Assembly: GCF_000223905.1 (NCBI RefSeq)
Contig: NC_015943.1
Coordinates: 248,001-312,000 of the forward strand
DNA from: Haloarcula hispanica ATCC 33960
Lineage (GTDB): Archaea > Halobacteriota > Halobacteria > Halobacteriales > Haloarculaceae
Length of the DNA: 64,000 nt
Reading direction: 5' to 3'
How positions within the stretch are numbered: position 1 is the first letter of the stretch; each line of letters begins with the position of its first letter. Below, piece by piece: positions 61,756 through 64,000 of the stretch. The position numbers were made by a program, and so were the translations under genes. The notes beneath the pieces were generated by a model. The model was not told where the DNA came from and did not search any database. It was given only the letters and a program-made list of their open reading frames with translations.

Positions 61756-63006
61756 TTACACCTCCACCTGCTCGATATTCTCTGTGCCGTCCTCCGTGTA
61801 CCTGAAGTAGTTGTACACGGCGCTGGCCAGGTCCCCGTTCTCGTCGAACTCAACCGGGCCCGAGACGCCCTGGTAATTGATTTCGTTCCCGTCGGCCGCC
61901 AGCGAAACACCCTCTCCAAGGTTTTCGGGTCCGACTGTTTCGCCGCCGGGATCTGTGACCGCCCGCATTTGGTCTCGGATTGCAGTCCCATCATCTTCAC
62001 CGGCTGCCGCGCGTGCCAGCAGCAGAACCGCCGCAGCATCGAACGACTGCTGATTGAACGGTCCCGGTGCAGAGCCGTACTCCTCCTCGTATGCAGATCT
62101 GAAGTACTCGATCCCCGGTCCGGCCGAGGACGGATTGGTCCCGCGAACGTTTGTCATGTCGTGGCCCACATTCCCGGGCAAGTCATCGGCCCTGAGTCCG
62201 TCCGGCACCAGGATATCCATGTCCGCTCTGTCGAAGTTCCCGTAGAAGTTCCGGAAGATCTTGTTCCCACTCTCCGGATAGCCGATAATCACGAGCGTCT
62301 CCGGATCACCGTCAAGCACGTTCTGCAACTGGGAGGTGTACGAGGACCGACCCGCCGAGTACGAGACCTGATTCAGGACCTCACCACCGTACTCCTCCTC
62401 GAACGTCTTCGTGAATCCGTTCGACAGGCCGTTCCCGTACGCGTTGTTGAGAAAGAGGATAGCTGCGCTCTCCTTCTCGAGCCGTTCGGCTGCTATCTGT
62501 GCCAGCAGTGACCCCTGCAACTTGTCCGTGGGGGGCGTCCGGTACACGAAGTCGTTATCCTCCAGTGACGTGACATCCGGCGACGTCGCCGATGGTGAGC
62601 ACATCACGGTCTGGTTCGGAATTGCGACGTTCTCCGCGACCTGCAGTGTCACCGATGACGCCAACCCCCCGCAAATCATCGGGTAGCCACCGTTCACGAG
62701 GGCTTCCGCACCACTCACACCCCGACTGGGCTTGGTCTCCGTATTCTCAAACTGCGTATCGACTGAGAACCCGTTGTCCGCGTCTCGGACCTGTTTTACG
62801 GCTAGTTCTGCTGCGTCCCGAATCGCGGGACCCACTTCGGATAGACCACCTGTGACTCCCATTAGGATACCCATGCTGATGGTGTTCTCGCTGCCACCAT
62901 CACCACCATCTGCCGAACAGCCTGCAAGTCCGACAGCGCCTGCGGCACCAATGCTCTTCATGACAGTTCGACGGCTGACTGTATCGTGCATCGCAACACT
63001 ACCCAT
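61756..63006 (-). CDS. livK: Branched-chain amino acid-type ABC substrate-binding lipoprotein
   Basis: The 416-residue protein has a twin-arginine-like start (SRRTVMKSIGAAGAVG) and a lipobox (GLAGC, about residues 26-30). The rest is the periplasmic-binding fold of the Leu/Ile/Val type: SMGILMGVTGGLSEVGPAIRDAAELAV, ICGGLASSVTLQVAENVAIP, FLNNAYGNGLSNGFTKTFEEEYGG. ATG 63006 is used; ATG 62991 is an alternative. It delivers substrate to LivHMGF. Confidence 0.92.
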   Translation of the reverse strand: MGSVAMHDTVSRRTVMKSIGAAGAVGLAGCSADGGDGGSENTISMGILMGVTGGLSEVGPAIRDAAELAVKQVRDADNGFSVDTQFENTETKPSRGVSGAEALVNGGYPMICGGLASSVTLQVAENVAIPNQTVMCSPSATSPDVTSLEDNDFVYRTPPTDKLQGSLLAQIAAERLEKESAAILFLNNAYGNGLSNGFTKTFEEEYGGEVLNQVSYSAGRSSYTSQLQNVLDGDPETLVIIGYPESGNKIFRNFYGNFDRADMDILVPDGLRADDLPGNVGHDMTNVRGTNPSSAGPGIEYFRSAYEEEYGSAPGPFNQQSFDAAAVLLLARAAAGEDDGTAIRDQMRAVTDPGGETVGPENLGEGVSLAADGNEINYQGVSGPVEFDENGDLASAVYNYFRYTEDGTENIEQVEV

Positions 63007-64000
63007 GACACCATCTTTCGTGATAAACGTTATTATGAACCGAAGCGGTTCTGCTCAGAGACGAAACGGGCCCTGAGAGGGACGAGTCCGATCCGAGCTG
63101 ATCTCGAACACAGCGATACGCAGAAGACTCTCAACAGACGTACCTGTATTGTCAACGCTGTCGTGTGCGCACCGCGCCAGTACCGATACTCGTTCGAAAC
63201 ATACGAACGGTGTCGGCGACAGGGCGTTCGACGTGCCCTATAACCGTTACAGCGCACTTCTGGCCCAGATAGGTACGGGTAGCCGATGCGAGAGTGCTGG
63301 TTTGAGCGTCCAATCGAGCACCAGCACCGGACTAGCCATACCGAATGCGCAGTCCGGTTCTCGTATCGGAATGGGCTCTCAAATTCGGCGATCAGTCGTC
63401 ACTCTCCGCTCGGACAGGCAGCTATCCGGAGGACTCTAGTATATAAATCAATCGTAGATCGTAATGGTTCGAATTATTCGAACGGACTCACAGCCACGCT
63501 CACTGAACCTTCGGTATGTAGTTCGGTGAATGAGTCCCCAGCTGCTACGGACTCCCCAGAACCGCTACTGCCTCTACAGCATTGAAGAACCGATAGTTCC
63601 GCTCCAAAGAAGGGTTATTCGTCGATGTAAATAACAAAGATATGAGGACAATGACAACCGAGCCTGCACAGCAGGGTACTGTTACATCTATATGAGTGTA
63701 ACACTATGCGAAAATCGTGTGACAAACGCTGTTACAACAGTAACGCTGTAATCCGCCAACCGTAGTATCCAATACTCCAAGGTTCAGGTGTCTTACTCAG
63801 TAGGTGAAGTCAAACTTAGAAGGTCTTTACCGACAATTTTCCTAATTTATCCTTTCAGTCAGTATATGAATCTAGGGAGTCTGCACTGGAATTTACTCTG
63901 TTCTAACTATTAGAACAGTTTTCGGGAGCAATAACAAGGAATCCGAGCGGTCAAAGGACCGAGTCCGCTAGAAACTGGTACTATGACTTTGTCGAATTAC
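63007..64000. other. Gene-poor end of window with palindromes
   Basis: No credible gene was seen in 994 bp. The last 300 bp are AT-rich and contain palindromes: TGTTAC-N12-GTAACA (63680-63703), GTTACAACAGTAAC (63731-63744), and a 21-bp palindrome with 9-bp arms, CTGTTCTAA and TTAGAACAG (63898-63918). These may be operators of a gene beyond the window. Confidence 0.5.

Overview
The window reads as a haloarchaeal replicon (class Halobacteria). Most proteins are strongly acidic, secreted proteins carry Tat motifs and lipoboxes, genes have archaeal promoters with few leaders, and there are haloarchaea-restricted families (amphi-Trp, RdfA-like, the volactin type of actin homologue, Halobacteria-type IS6 and IS4 transposases). 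A Haloarcula-like source is only an impression. No rRNA, tRNA or CRISPR array was seen.

Layout. 1-3.2 kb: a partial dockerin/TSP3/von Willebrand A surface protein diverges from a cohesin-like membrane-anchored protein. 3.3-9.2 kb: accessory DNA with a tyrosine recombinase, an IS4-like element, a Fic protein and an IS6 element. 9.5-19.6 kb: ordinary genes, including a CNNM/CorC protein, a divergent CofE-like protein, amphi-Trp, three related multi-pass membrane proteins, a GNAT and a PQQ-type beta-propeller. 20-25.7 kb: plasmid-like DNA with an HNH protein, exonuclease VII (the large subunit has an unusual C-terminal membrane helix), five to six 13-bp iterons, a ParA with a deviant Walker A and a small partner gene, then a transposase remnant and a broken integrase.

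26-37.1 kb is the most interesting block: an iron-controlled siderophore locus. It has two IucA/IucC-type (NIS) synthetases, a diaminobutyrate aminotransferase, a glutamine-synthetase-family ligase, an ABC exporter, a ferric-siderophore binding lipoprotein and an FAD oxidoreductase. Six palindromes of the DtxR/IdeR type (TTAGGCTAGCCTAA or close variants) sit at the starts of its transcription units. The ornithine/lysine-type hydroxylase, acetyltransferase and diaminobutyrate decarboxylase of hydroxamate clusters are absent here, so a citrate/diaminobutyrate carboxylate siderophore with an extra GS-made amide is a reasonable hypothesis. Three copies of an ~85-bp hairpin repeat with terminal inverted repeats (six copies in the window) lie in and around this locus.

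38-50 kb holds a cell-shape neighbourhood (a volactin-type actin homologue with zinc-ribbon and membrane neighbours, and an RdfA-like protein), a VIT/CCC1-DUF211 pair, a universal stress protein and two small paralogous zinc proteins. 50.4-63 kb holds a complete 2-oxoacid dehydrogenase complex (E1alpha-E1beta-E2-E3) followed by a branched-chain amino-acid-type ABC importer (LivHMGF plus binding protein) and an aminotransferase. Together these suggest uptake and oxidation of branched-chain amino or keto acids. The last kilobase has no gene that can be supported.
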